From assembly GCA_024231975.1 (NCBI GenBank), contig JAAEQB010000031.1, forward strand, positions 1 through 64,000: a stretch of 64,000 bases of DNA. The letters run 5' to 3'. The DNA is from Allobosea sp. GTDB taxonomy: Bacteria; Pseudomonadota; Alphaproteobacteria; Rhizobiales; Beijerinckiaceae. Under the pieces are notes generated by a model that was not told where the DNA came from, ran no database searches, and saw only the letters and a list, made by a program, of their open reading frames with translations. Below, one piece after another: positions 33,133 through 42,159 of the stretch (position 1 is its first letter; every line of letters starts with the position of its first letter). The translations under genes and the position numbers were made by a program.

Positions 33133-33973
33133 CGGGACGGGCTTTCTCGGCGGTGCCGACGGCAAGCGTCATGGCGAGTGCGAAGGTGGCCGACATCGAG
33201 CGGAAGGCGCCGTAATCGGCCTCCTCGACCTCGAGCCAGAGCGAGCAGTGCTGGGCGAGCGGGCTGAGCGCGCTGTCGGTGATCGCGATCACCGGTATGC
33301 CCTTGGCATGGGCCTGCGCTGCCATCGCGACCGTCGCCGGCGTATAGGGCGCGCAGCTGACGGCGACGACGACGTCGCCTTCACGCGCGATCGCCGCCTG
33401 CTCGGGGCCGAGCGCCGCGATATTGTCGACGAGCACGGCGCGGATACCGAGCTTGCCGAAGGCATAAGCGAGATAGGACACCACCGCGAACATCCGGCGT
33501 GCGCCGACAAGGATGATCGTCTCGGCCCCGGCGAGCAGGTCCGTCGCCTTGTCGATGTCGCGATATCTGACGGTCGTCTGCAGCCGCGTCAGCGAGCTGC
33601 GGCTGGCCTCGACGAAGCCGTCGAGCAGCACCTGCGCCATGTTCGGCCCGGCCGCGCCTTCGTCGCGCAGTGCCGCCAGCCGCTCGCGATAATCGGGAAA
33701 TTGCTGGCGCAACCGCGAGCGGAAGAGCTGCTGCAATTCGCTGAAGCCGGAATAGTCGAGCGCCTGGGCGAAGCGCACCAGGGTCGACGCCTGCACCCCG
33801 GCCTGCTGCGCCACCTGCGCCGCGGTGCTGAGCGCCATGTCGTCGGGATTGGCGAGCGCATAGTCGGCGACTTGCCGCAGCCGTTTCGGCAAGCTGGGCC
33901 CGCGCTCGCGCAGCAGGGCGACGAAGCCGTCGAAATCGTCCTTTTGCGTTTCCTGCTGCACTGGCGATGTCAT
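33125..33973 (-). CDS. iolR: RpiR-family regulator of inositol genes
   Basis: 282 residues. N-terminal HTH domain (residues ~15-90: LPKRLRQVADYALANPDDMA, QQAGVQASTLVRFAQALDYSGF) and C-terminal SIS sugar-phosphate-binding domain (AETIILVGARRMFAVVSYLAYAF, EGDVVVAVSCAPYTPATVAM). First gene of the leftward iol operon, divergent from SDR-iolG. A GGAA-N6-TTCC palindrome in the divergent promoter region is the site type reported for rhizobial IolR. Presumably represses both arms until an inositol-derived intermediate binds. Confidence 0.9.
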   Translation of the reverse strand: MTSPVQQETQKDDFDGFVALLRERGPSLPKRLRQVADYALANPDDMALSTAAQVAQQAGVQASTLVRFAQALDYSGFSELQQLFRSRLRQQFPDYRERLAALRDEGAAGPNMAQVLLDGFVEASRSSLTRLQTTVRYRDIDKATDLLAGAETIILVGARRMFAVVSYLAYAFGKLGIRAVLVDNIAALGPEQAAIAREGDVVVAVSCAPYTPATVAMAAQAHAKGIPVIAITDSALSPLAQHCSLWLEVEEADYGAFRSMSATFALAMTLAVGTAEKARPDA

Positions 33974-34015
33974 CGGGAACAGGGGCTCTCGCGGCCTTGA
34001 CTTGCGCGGCCAGAG

Positions 34016-34035
34016 AATGGAATGTTTGTTCCATT
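34016..34035. promoter_or_regulatory. IolR operator (AATGGAA-N6-TTCCATT)
   Basis: A perfect 7-bp inverted repeat between the divergent iolR and SDR genes, 43 bases upstream of iolR and 62 upstream of the SDR start. It contains the GGAA-N6-TTCC pattern associated with IolR in rhizobia. Confidence 0.75.
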
Positions 34036-34096
34036 AGTCAAGCGCAATAAAAATAATGTGCCATTGTGACAATGGCCTTCGCAGGGAGAAACCGCG

Positions 34097-34897
34097 TTGC
34101 CTGAGCCGACTAACTTCAGCCGCGCACTCGATGGCAAGGTCGCCATCGTCACCGGTGGCAGCCAGGGCCTGGGCGAGGCGATCGCCCGGGAATTCGCCGC
34201 GCGTGGCGCTGCCGGCCTCGTCCTCACCGGCCGCAATCGCGAGCGCGGCGAAAAGGTCGCCACCAGCCTGAAGGCCTCCGGCTGCAACGCCCTCTTCCAC
34301 GCCGCCGACCTCGCCGATCTCGACGCCGTCCGCGGAATCGTCCCGGCGGCCGAGAAAGCTTTCGGCCGGCTCGACATCCTCGTCAACGCCGCCGGCGACA
34401 CCGATCGCGGCACGATCTTCGATACGAGCCCGCAGCTCTATGCCCGCATCATGGCGGTCAATCTGACCGCGCCCTTCTTCCTGATCCAGGACGCCGCGAC
34501 CCTGATGCGCAAGCAGGGCATCCAGGGTTCGATCGTTAACATCCAGTCGATGTCGGCCCATGGCGGCCAGCCCTTCCTTGCCGCCTACAGCGTCTCCAAG
34601 GGCGCGCTGGCGATGCTGACCCGCAACGCCGCCTATGGGCTCCTCGGCGATCGCATCCGCGTCAACGGCCTCAATATCGGCTGGATGGCGACACCCGGCG
34701 AGGACGCGATCATGCGCCTGCGCCATGATGCGCAGGATGGCTGGCTGGAGACGGCAGAGGCCGGGCGCCCCTTCGGCCGCCTGATCGATCCGCGCGAGGT
34801 CGCCAAGGCCGTCGCCTATCTGGCGTCATCCGAATCGGGGCTGATGACCGGCTCGAACATCGATTTCGACCAGACCATTCTCGGCGCGCACGACTGA
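34097..34897 (+). CDS. short-chain dehydrogenase/reductase in the inositol cluster
   Basis: 266 residues, classical SDR. Cofactor motif TGGSQGLG at residues 19-26, NAAG at about 99-102, and the catalytic Ser (QSMSAHGG), Tyr and Lys (YSVSKGAL). The TTG at 34097 is the start, with GGGAGAA upstream; no ATG fits. It leads the rightward arm behind the IolR operator, followed by iolG 37 bases later. It probably oxidises an inositol isomer or a related cyclitol or sugar. The exact substrate is not readable. Confidence 0.85.
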   Translation: MPEPTNFSRALDGKVAIVTGGSQGLGEAIAREFAARGAAGLVLTGRNRERGEKVATSLKASGCNALFHAADLADLDAVRGIVPAAEKAFGRLDILVNAAGDTDRGTIFDTSPQLYARIMAVNLTAPFFLIQDAATLMRKQGIQGSIVNIQSMSAHGGQPFLAAYSVSKGALAMLTRNAAYGLLGDRIRVNGLNIGWMATPGEDAIMRLRHDAQDGWLETAEAGRPFGRLIDPREVAKAVAYLASSESGLMTGSNIDFDQTILGAHD

Positions 34898-34936
34898 AGC
34901 GCCGGAGCACTCTCGAACCGCAGGACCACGGACGTG

Positions 34937-35935
34937 ATGAGATTTGGATTGCTGGGCGCCGGCCGGATCGGGCGCATTCACGGGCTCAATGTCGCGGCGC
35001 GTTCCGATGCGCAGCTCGTCGCGCTCTCCGACGCCTCGGCCGAGGCCGCCGCCTCGCTCGCCCAGGCGTCCGGCGCCAAGGTTGCCACCACCGAAGCAAT
35101 CCTCGCCGATTCCGGCATCGACGCCGTGGTGATCTGCACCCCGACCGACACCCATGCCGACCTGATCGAGGCCGCCGTCTCGGCCGGCAAGGCCGTGTTC
35201 TGCGAGAAGCCGGTCGATCTCGACGCCGGCCGCATCCGCCGCTGCCTCGAGGTCGTCGCCAAGTCCGGCAAGCCGCTGATGATCGGCTTCAACCGCCGCT
35301 TCGACCCGAACTTCGCCGCGCTGGAAGGCCGCCTGCGCGCGGGCGAAGCCGGCGCCATCGAGATCGTCAGCGTGATCTCGCGCGATCCCGGCCCGCCGCC
35401 GGTCGAATACGTCAAGCGCTCGGGCGGGCTCTTCCGTGACATGATGATCCATGATTTCGACATGGCCCGTTTCCTCCTCGCCGAGGAGCCGGTCGAGGTC
35501 TTCGCGCTCGGCTCGGCGCTGGTCGATCCGGCGATCGGCCAGGCCGGCGATGTCGACACCGCCGCCGTGCTGATGCGCACCGCAAGCGGCCGTATCGCCC
35601 AGATCTCGAATTCGCGCCGCGCCCCCTATGGCTACGATCAGCGCATCGAGGTGCACGGCTCCAAGGGCATGCTGCGCGCCGGCAACATCCACGAGACCAC
35701 CGTGGAGATCGCGACCGGCGCCGGCTTCCGCGCCGACCCCGTGCAGAACTTCTTCCTGGAGCGCTATGCCGCGGCCTATCGCGCCGAGCTCGACGCCTTC
35801 GTCAGCGCCTGCCGTGACAAGCGCGCGCCCTTGCCGTCTGGCCTCGACGGCTTGAAGGCCCAGATCCTCGCTGATGCGGCGACCGAATCCCGCCGCACCG
35901 GCAAGCCGGTCGCCGTCTCGCTCGAGGCGCTGTGA
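34937..35935 (+). CDS. iolG: inositol 2-dehydrogenase
   Basis: 332 residues, GFO/IDH/MocA fold. Oxidises myo-inositol to 2-keto-myo-inositol with NAD+. NAD motif GLLGAGRIGRIH at the N-terminus, CTPTDTHADL, CEKPVDLD (catalytic Lys) and FRDMMIHDFDMARFL (catalytic Asp/His). An overlapping GTG at 34934 could also start it. The stop overlaps the phosphatase start. With IolE, D, B and C encoded on the opposite strand this supplies the first step of the pathway. Confidence 0.92.
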   Translation: MRFGLLGAGRIGRIHGLNVAARSDAQLVALSDASAEAAASLAQASGAKVATTEAILADSGIDAVVICTPTDTHADLIEAAVSAGKAVFCEKPVDLDAGRIRRCLEVVAKSGKPLMIGFNRRFDPNFAALEGRLRAGEAGAIEIVSVISRDPGPPPVEYVKRSGGLFRDMMIHDFDMARFLLAEEPVEVFALGSALVDPAIGQAGDVDTAAVLMRTASGRIAQISNSRRAPYGYDQRIEVHGSKGMLRAGNIHETTVEIATGAGFRADPVQNFFLERYAAAYRAELDAFVSACRDKRAPLPSGLDGLKAQILADAATESRRTGKPVAVSLEAL

Positions 35936-36735
35936 TGACGCCTGCCGAACTCGATCTGCGCCAATATGCGGTGCTCGGCCTCGTCGAGGAGGCGAGCCGG
36001 CTGGCGCTCGGCTATTTCGGCCGCAAGGACAGCCTCGGCGTCAGCATGAAGGGCGCGCAGGATTGGCTCACCGTCGCCGATGGCGCGGTCGAGACCTTCC
36101 TGCGCGAGCACCTCGCCGTGCTGTTTCCGAACGATGCCGTGATCGGCGAGGAAGGCGGCGGCGAGCCGGCCGACGCGGTCTGGATCATCGACCCGATCGA
36201 CGGCACCTCGAACTTCGCGCGCGGCGACCGCAACTGGTGCATCTCGATCGGCCTCCTGCTCAACGGCGTGCCCGAGATCGGGATCATCTCGGCCCCGGCG
36301 CTGGGCGAGGTCTATCTTGGTCGCCGTGGCCGTGGCGCAACCATGAACGGCGAACCGATCAAGGTCTCCGGCACGGCCGACATCCGCCGCGCCTATCTCG
36401 AATTCGGCTGGTCGACGCGCGTGCCCACCGAGGAATACCTCGCGACTGTCGGCCGCGGCTTCGCTGTCGGCGCCTCGGTCAAGCGCTCGGGTTCCGGTGC
36501 GCTCGGCCTCTGCCATGTCGCGATCGGCCGCACCGAGGCCTATGCCGAGCTGCACATCAACGCCTGGGACGTCGCCGCCGGGCTGGTGATCGCCGCCGAG
36601 GCCGGCGCCGACGTCAACGACTTCTTCGCGGGCGATGCGATCAAGGCTGGAAATCCGGTGCTGTGCTGCACGCCGGAGCTGACGGCGGAGCTGCAGCGCA
36701 TCACCGGAATCATGAGCCGGCACAGGGATCGTTGA
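35935..36735 (+). CDS. inositol monophosphatase-family phosphatase
   Basis: 266 residues. Metal sites of the IMPase family: VIGEEGGG (Glu), IDPIDGTSNFARG (DPIDGT motif) and INAWDVAAGLVIAAEAGA (WD motif). Removes phosphate from inositol phosphates or related sugar phosphates in the cytosol. Its ATG overlaps the iolG stop (TGATGA), so it is translationally coupled. An ABC transporter of the Fe3+/sugar-phosphate type follows, suggesting that a phosphorylated substrate is imported and dephosphorylated before IolG. That link is inference. Confidence 0.9.
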   Translation: MTPAELDLRQYAVLGLVEEASRLALGYFGRKDSLGVSMKGAQDWLTVADGAVETFLREHLAVLFPNDAVIGEEGGGEPADAVWIIDPIDGTSNFARGDRNWCISIGLLLNGVPEIGIISAPALGEVYLGRRGRGATMNGEPIKVSGTADIRRAYLEFGWSTRVPTEEYLATVGRGFAVGASVKRSGSGALGLCHVAIGRTEAYAELHINAWDVAAGLVIAAEAGADVNDFFAGDAIKAGNPVLCCTPELTAELQRITGIMSRHRDR

Positions 36736-36802
36736 TCTTTTGCGACGAACGGTCACTATCGACCCAACAAGAACAGACAGAACCAGATATCGGGAGGAAG
36801 AC

Positions 36803-37840
36803 ATGCAGAAACATCACTGGCTTCGCGCCGGGCTCTTTGCCGCTGCCACGAGCGCGGCCTTCGCCGCTGCTCCGGCCCAGGCCCAGGGCTCGCTCGTCAT
36901 GTATTGCGGCGTGCAGGAGGAATGGTGCCGCGCCATGAGCGGCGCCTTCGAGAAGGAAACCGGCATCAAGGTCGCGATGACCCGCAAGTCGGCCGGCGAG
37001 ATCTACGCCCAGCTCAAGGCGGAATCGTCCAATCCGCGCGGCGACATCTGGTGGGGCGGCACCGGCGATCCGCATCTGCAGGCGGCCGAGGAAGGCCTGA
37101 CGCAGGAATATGAATCGCCCGCCAACAAGGACCTGCACGAATGGGCGCTGGCGCAGTGGGAAGCCGCCAAGAAGCGCTCGGTCGGCATCTATGCCGGCGC
37201 GCTCGGCTTCGGCTACAACACCCAACAGATCAAGGCCAAGGGCCTGAATGAGCCCAAATGCTGGGCCGACCTGCTCGATCCCAAGCTGAAGGACGACGTC
37301 CAGGTCGCCGACCCGAACTCCTCGGGCACAGCCTACAACCTGCTCGCCACGGTCGTGCAGCTGATGGGCGAGGACAAGGGCTTCGACTATCTCAGGGCCC
37401 TGCACAAGAACATCAGCCAGTACACCAAGTCGGGCGCGGCGCCGGCCAAGGCGGCGAGCCTCGGCGAGACCGCCGTCGGCATCGTCTTCATCCATGACGC
37501 TGTCGTCTTCGCCGTGCAGGGCGACCCGATCAAGGCCGTCGCCCCCTGCGAGGGCACCGGCTACGAGATCGGCTCGATGTCGATCGTCAAGGGCGCGCGC
37601 AATCTCGACAACGCCAAGAAGTTCTACGACTGGGCCTTGACCCCGGCGGCGCAGGCGCTCGCGGCGCCGGCCAAGTCCTACCAGGTGCCGTCGAACAAGA
37701 ACGCGCCGGTCCCGGCCCAGGCTCCGAAGATGTCGGAGATGAAGCTGATCAAGTACGACTTCGTCAAATACGGCTCCTCGGCCGAGCGCACTCGCCTGCT
37801 GACCAAGTGGGACAAGGAGATCAAGGCGCTTCCGAAGTGA
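36803..37840 (+). CDS. ABC-transporter substrate-binding protein, FbpA/AfuA type
   Basis: 345 residues with a Sec signal (FAAATSAAFAAAPAQAQ). The mature part starts SLVMYCGVQEEWCRAMSGAF and contains DIWWGGTGDPHLQAA, both typical of the Fe3+/AfuA/2-aminoethylphosphonate-binding cluster; two cysteines near its start (C-x6-C) may form a disulphide. The ATG has GGGAGGA upstream. AfuA members bind sugar phosphates rather than iron, and the neighbouring phosphatase and iolG favour such a ligand here. Ligand not proven. Confidence 0.85.
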   Translation: MQKHHWLRAGLFAAATSAAFAAAPAQAQGSLVMYCGVQEEWCRAMSGAFEKETGIKVAMTRKSAGEIYAQLKAESSNPRGDIWWGGTGDPHLQAAEEGLTQEYESPANKDLHEWALAQWEAAKKRSVGIYAGALGFGYNTQQIKAKGLNEPKCWADLLDPKLKDDVQVADPNSSGTAYNLLATVVQLMGEDKGFDYLRALHKNISQYTKSGAAPAKAASLGETAVGIVFIHDAVVFAVQGDPIKAVAPCEGTGYEIGSMSIVKGARNLDNAKKFYDWALTPAAQALAAPAKSYQVPSNKNAPVPAQAPKMSEMKLIKYDFVKYGSSAERTRLLTKWDKEIKALPK

Positions 37841-37883
37841 GCGCACGCTGATCGCTGACATCTGAGACGAGAGGCGAGAGACG

Positions 37884-40070
37884 ATGCGTCCCGCGACGAG
37901 GCTTGCGCTGCTGGCCGGCTGGCTCAGCTATGCGCTCATCCCCTGGTATTTGCCCGAGGGGATGAGCCTATCCGGCTATCCCTTCGGCAAGGCCGGCACG
38001 GCGCTGGCGCTCGTGCTCTCGGGGGCGGCGCCCTGGCTCCTGCCGATCGGCATCGCCCTCCTCCTCGCCAGCCTGCTCGCCTTCCGCCAGGAGAATGCCG
38101 GCACCGGCAAGCTCCTGGCCTGGATCGGCTTTGCCGGCCTCGTCGTCTTCTTCGCCCAGGGCTTCGCCATCACGCTCAAGGACCAGGGCATGCCGGCGCT
38201 CGCTGCCCTGCTCGGCGGTGCAGGCGCGTCGCAGCCCGGCATGGGTTTCGGCGCGCTCGTAACCCTGGTTTCACTGCTCCTGCTGCTCTGCCACGGCCTC
38301 GCCTATCGCGGCCTGTGCCGTGGCGACCTCTTCACCACATCCTCGATCGGCATCGTCATCATGCTGATCGTCGTCTTCATCTTCCTGCCGGTCGCGGTGA
38401 TCCTGCGCAGCGCTCTGGTCGATTCCAACGGCGCCCTCGTTCTCGGCGAATTCGTCGAGCGCCTGTTCTCTTCGACGATCTGGGGGCTGGGCTGCCTCAG
38501 CGCCAACACCAATTGCGGCGTCGCCTGGAACACGCTGATCCTGGCGGTGCTGACCGGGCTGATCACCACTTTGCTCGGCCTTGCCTGCGCGCTCTTGATC
38601 CTGCGCACCGGCATGCCCGGCAAGCGCGCCATGCGCCTGCTCACCGTGCTGCCGATCATCACGCCGCCCTTCGTCATCGGCCTGGCGCTGATCCTGCTCT
38701 TTGGGCGCTCCGGCCTGTTCTCGACATTCCTGTTCGACTGGTTCGGCATTCCGCGCTCGCGCTGGATCTATGGCCTGCCCGGCGTGCTGCTCGCCCAGGT
38801 CCTCGCCTTCGCCCCGATCGCTTTCCTCGTGCTGATCGGCGTCGTGCAGGGCATCGCGCCGAGCCTGGAGGAAGCCTCGCAGACGCTCGGAGCCAAGCGC
38901 TGGACCACCTTCCGCACCGTGACCTGGCCGCTGCTGCGGCCTGGTCTCGCCAACGCCTTCCTGCTCGGCTTCGTCGAAAGCATGGCCGATTTCGGCAATC
39001 CGCTGGTGCTTGGCGGCAATTTCGAAGTGCTCTCGACCAAGATCTTCTTCGCCGTGGTCGGCGCCGCGCATAACCAGGGCCAGGCGGCGGTGCTCGCCAT
39101 CGTCCTGCTCGGCTTCACCCTCGCCGCCTTCTGGGCGCAGCAGCGCTGGCTCGGCGGCAAGTCCTACACCACCGTCACCGGCAAAGGCGATTCCGGCCTG
39201 CCGACGCCGCTGCCGCGCCGGATCACCTGGATCTCGGCACTGGTGATCATCCCCTGGGTGGCGCTGACCGCGGTGATCTACGTCGTCATCCTGATGGGCG
39301 GCTTCGTCAAGACGATGGGGCGCGACTACACCCCGACGCTGCAGCACTACATCACCGGCTTCTCGATCGATTTCAGCCGCGGGCTCTATTTCGACGGCTC
39401 GGCCTGGCCGTCCTTCTTCACCACGCTGAAGCTAGCCGCGATCTCGGCGCCGCTGACCGCGATCATCGGCCTGCTCACCGCCTATCTCCTGACGCGCCAG
39501 CGCTTCGCCGGCCGCGGGGCGCTGGAGTTCGCGACCATGCTGAGCTTCGCCATTCCCGGCACGGTGCTCGGCGTCGCCTATATCCTCGCCTTCAACGTGC
39601 CGCCGGTCGAGATCACCGGCACCGGGCTGATCCTGATCATCGCCTTCGTCTTCCGCAACATGCCGGTCGGCGTGCGTTCCGGCATCGCCGGCCTGTCGCA
39701 GATCGACAAGAGCCTGGACGAGGCCTCGGCGACGCTGTCGGCCCGCAGCTTCACCACGCTCTGGCGGGTGGTGCTGCCGTTGCTGCGCCCGGCGCTCGTC
39801 GCCGCGCTGATCTACAGCTTCGTGCGCAGCATGACGACGGTCAGCGCCGTGATCTTCCTGGTCTCGGCCGAGTACAACCTCGCCACCGCCTATATCGTCG
39901 GCCGCGTCGAGGCCGGCGAGTTCGGCCTCGCCATCGCCTATTCCTCGGTGCTGATCGTGGTGATGGCGCTCGGCATCAGCCTGATCCAGCTCGGCGTCGG
40001 CGAGCGCAAGCTCGGGCGGCGCAGCACCACGCCCGCCCTCGCCTCCTCCGCCGCCGAGCCGATCAAGTAA
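37884..40070 (+). CDS. fused ABC-transporter permease, FbpB/AfuB type
   Basis: 728 residues with 14 or so hydrophobic helices in two homologous halves, each with an EAA loop for the ATPase: EEASQTLGAKRWTTFRTVTW in the first half and DEASATLSARSFTTLWRVVL in the second. An extra hydrophobic N-terminal region (about 130 residues) precedes the first half. Single-chain double permeases are normal for this family. It sits 43 bases after the binding protein and 15 before the ATPase. Confidence 0.9.
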   Translation: MRPATRLALLAGWLSYALIPWYLPEGMSLSGYPFGKAGTALALVLSGAAPWLLPIGIALLLASLLAFRQENAGTGKLLAWIGFAGLVVFFAQGFAITLKDQGMPALAALLGGAGASQPGMGFGALVTLVSLLLLLCHGLAYRGLCRGDLFTTSSIGIVIMLIVVFIFLPVAVILRSALVDSNGALVLGEFVERLFSSTIWGLGCLSANTNCGVAWNTLILAVLTGLITTLLGLACALLILRTGMPGKRAMRLLTVLPIITPPFVIGLALILLFGRSGLFSTFLFDWFGIPRSRWIYGLPGVLLAQVLAFAPIAFLVLIGVVQGIAPSLEEASQTLGAKRWTTFRTVTWPLLRPGLANAFLLGFVESMADFGNPLVLGGNFEVLSTKIFFAVVGAAHNQGQAAVLAIVLLGFTLAAFWAQQRWLGGKSYTTVTGKGDSGLPTPLPRRITWISALVIIPWVALTAVIYVVILMGGFVKTMGRDYTPTLQHYITGFSIDFSRGLYFDGSAWPSFFTTLKLAAISAPLTAIIGLLTAYLLTRQRFAGRGALEFATMLSFAIPGTVLGVAYILAFNVPPVEITGTGLILIIAFVFRNMPVGVRSGIAGLSQIDKSLDEASATLSARSFTTLWRVVLPLLRPALVAALIYSFVRSMTTVSAVIFLVSAEYNLATAYIVGRVEAGEFGLAIAYSSVLIVVMALGISLIQLGVGERKLGRRSTTPALASSAAEPIK

Positions 40071-40085
40071 GGATACGTCGCAGCC

Positions 40086-41147
40086 ATGCCCAAGGCCGGC
40101 CCCGCCTCCGTCGAGTTCCGCAATGTCAGCATGCGCTATGGCGCGGTGACGGCGGTCGACAATGTCAGCTTCTCGATCGAGGCCGGCAAGCTCGTCACGC
40201 TGCTCGGCCCTTCCGGCTGCGGCAAGACCACGACTTTGCGCATGATCGCCGGGCTAGAGATCGCCAGCGAAGGCCAGATCATGATCGGCGACAAGGACGT
40301 CACCCGGCTCTCCGCCGCCGATCGCGACGTCAGCATGGTCTTCCAGTCCTATGCGCTCTTCCCGCATATGAGCGTGCTCGAGAATGCCGCCTACGGCCCG
40401 ACGGTGAAGGGCCTGTCCAAGGCCAAGGCCCAGGAGATGGCGCTGGAGAAGCTGGCGCTGGTCGGCCTCAAGGGCTTCGAGAAGCGCTTCCCCTCGGAGC
40501 TCTCCGGCGGCCAGCAGCAGCGCGTCGCCGTCGCCCGCGCGCTGGTGCTGGAGCCGCAGGTGCTGCTCTTCGACGAGCCGCTCTCCAATCTCGACGCCAA
40601 ATTGCGCCGGCGCGTGCGCGAGGAGATCCGCGAGCTGCAGCAGGCGCTGAACCTCACCGTCGCCTATGTCACGCACGACCAGGAGGAGGCACTCGCCGTC
40701 TCCGACCGCATCATCGTGATGTCGAATGCCCGCATCGCCCAGCAGGGCACGCCGCGCCAGCTCTACGAGGAACCGGCCGACGCCTTCGTCGCCGACTTCA
40801 TCGGCGATGCCAACATGGTCGGCGTCACCGTGAAGTCAGTTGCCGACGGGCGGGCAGAGGTGGCGATCGGGCCGGCCAGCGTCTCGCTGCCTTCGCGCGG
40901 CCTGCAGCCGGGACCGGCCAAGGCGGCGATCAGGCCGCAGAGCCTGCTGGTCTCACGCCATGAGAGCCAGGGCACGCTGCCCGGCACGGTCCGCAAATGC
41001 GCCTATCTCGGCAACCATCTCGACCTGATGATCGAGACCGCCGTCGGCGAGCTCTTCGTCATCAGCCACGATGTCGACGACATGCTGCTGCCGGGCACGC
41101 CGGTCTGGCTCTCCTTCGCCAGCTCGGGCGTGATCCTGGTGCCCTAG
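40086..41147 (+). CDS. ABC-transporter ATPase, FbpC/AfuC/PotA type
   Basis: 353 residues. Walker A GPSGCGKTT, Q-loop MVFQSYALFPHMSV, signature LSGGQQQRVAVARAL, Walker B VLLFDEPLSNLDAKL and H-loop YVTHDQEEAL, followed by a TOBE-like C-terminal domain (residues ~270-353). It drives the preceding permease. Last gene of the rightward arm; a perfect REP hairpin lies just downstream. Confidence 0.95.
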   Translation: MPKAGPASVEFRNVSMRYGAVTAVDNVSFSIEAGKLVTLLGPSGCGKTTTLRMIAGLEIASEGQIMIGDKDVTRLSAADRDVSMVFQSYALFPHMSVLENAAYGPTVKGLSKAKAQEMALEKLALVGLKGFEKRFPSELSGGQQQRVAVARALVLEPQVLLFDEPLSNLDAKLRRRVREEIRELQQALNLTVAYVTHDQEEALAVSDRIIVMSNARIAQQGTPRQLYEEPADAFVADFIGDANMVGVTVKSVADGRAEVAIGPASVSLPSRGLQPGPAKAAIRPQSLLVSRHESQGTLPGTVRKCAYLGNHLDLMIETAVGELFVISHDVDDMLLPGTPVWLSFASSGVILVP

Positions 41148-41182
41148 ATCCGGAATCTGAATCCGTCTCTCATCAAAGAGTT

Positions 41183-41229
41183 AGAGCAGGATGCGAAAAA
41201 CCGGTTCCCACTTTTTCGCATCCTGCTCT
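41183..41229. repeat. REP-like element with perfect 18-bp arms
   Basis: AGAGCAGGATGCGAAAAA (41183-41200), 11-nt loop with CCGGTTCCCAC, TTTTTCGCATCCTGCTCT (41212-41229). It lies between convergent genes, so it may double as a bidirectional terminator. Confidence 0.85.
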
Positions 41230-41248
41230 GAGCGTCGACCGGTCGGCC

Positions 41249-42136
41249 TCAACCGCCGACGTGGAAGGAATAGCTCGCGCCGATGCCGACCGAGAACTGG
41301 TTGCGCTGCCCGAGCTGGTCGACCAGCGGCGAGTTGCCGGCATCCCCGACCAGGCGGTCATAACGGGCGAACAGCGTGGTCGAGAAGCTCGGCGACCACG
41401 CATATTCCAGCGACGAGGCCAGGCCGACCGATTTGGCGCCGGCACCGGGCTTGTAGGCGGAAATCGTGCCGTTGAGCGCGGCCTCTCCGGGCAGCACGCC
41501 GAAATTCCGGCGCATATAGGAGGCGCTGCCGAGCGAGGCGCGCGGGCCGACGGCGAAGGTGAAGGCACCGAAGCGCTCGACCCAGTCGGCCGAGAAGTCG
41601 GCGACCACGCCATGATGGCCGTTGAAGCCCTGGCGAACCTCGACGCGCGTGCGCAGCCGCTCGGGAATGATCCAGTACTCGGCGAAGACGCCGGCCTCGA
41701 TCGCCCAGGGCACGTCGCGCATGCCGAGGAGCCGGATGCTCGAGCCCGAATAACGACCGGCGCGATAGGCACCGACGACGCCGATATCGAAGCGGTCGGT
41801 ATCGTAGATCGCGTAGTCTAGGCTGTCGTCGGGCGCGCTGAAACCGGCGGGCTCGCCGGCGCGACGCCAGGACAGCGACGGCATGAAGGACGGTCCGGCG
41901 GAGTTCGCGCCGTCATATTTCGGGCCGACCTGGAAGGAGCCGCCCAGCGTGATGATCCAGCCCTTGGCCGGGGTCGGATCGGTCAGGATCTTCTTGGTGT
42001 CGTCATCGTCGTCGTCATCGTCGTTCGCGCGCACGGCCCCGTTCGAGATGACGAGCAGCGCGGCGATCCCAGCCAGGACAGCGGCATGCCGGCGCCGGCC
42101 GCGGGCTGGGCGTTCGTGACGTCCGAGAGAAAGCAT
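41249..42136 (-). CDS. MipA/OmpV-family outer-membrane protein
   Basis: 295 residues. A signal segment (AAVLAGIAALLVISNGAVRA) is followed by an acidic run of eight Asp and then a beta-barrel with alternating strands, starting WIITLGGSFQVGPKYDGAN and ending in SYSFHVGG. The MipA/OmpV text YDGANSAGPSFMPSLSWR, and the later VRQGFNGHHGVVADFSADW, are typical. Role in this family: outer-membrane protein, in some cases linked to murein machinery or stress. Its start lies 23 bases after the NtrC-type regulator, so it is probably co-transcribed with the two-component genes. The poly-Asp run might bind cations (inference). Confidence 0.8.
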   Translation of the reverse strand: MLSLGRHERPARGRRRHAAVLAGIAALLVISNGAVRANDDDDDDDDTKKILTDPTPAKGWIITLGGSFQVGPKYDGANSAGPSFMPSLSWRRAGEPAGFSAPDDSLDYAIYDTDRFDIGVVGAYRAGRYSGSSIRLLGMRDVPWAIEAGVFAEYWIIPERLRTRVEVRQGFNGHHGVVADFSADWVERFGAFTFAVGPRASLGSASYMRRNFGVLPGEAALNGTISAYKPGAGAKSVGLASSLEYAWSPSFSTTLFARYDRLVGDAGNSPLVDQLGQRNQFSVGIGASYSFHVGG

Positions 42137-42159
42137 GGAGGAGGTCGTCCCGTGAGTCG

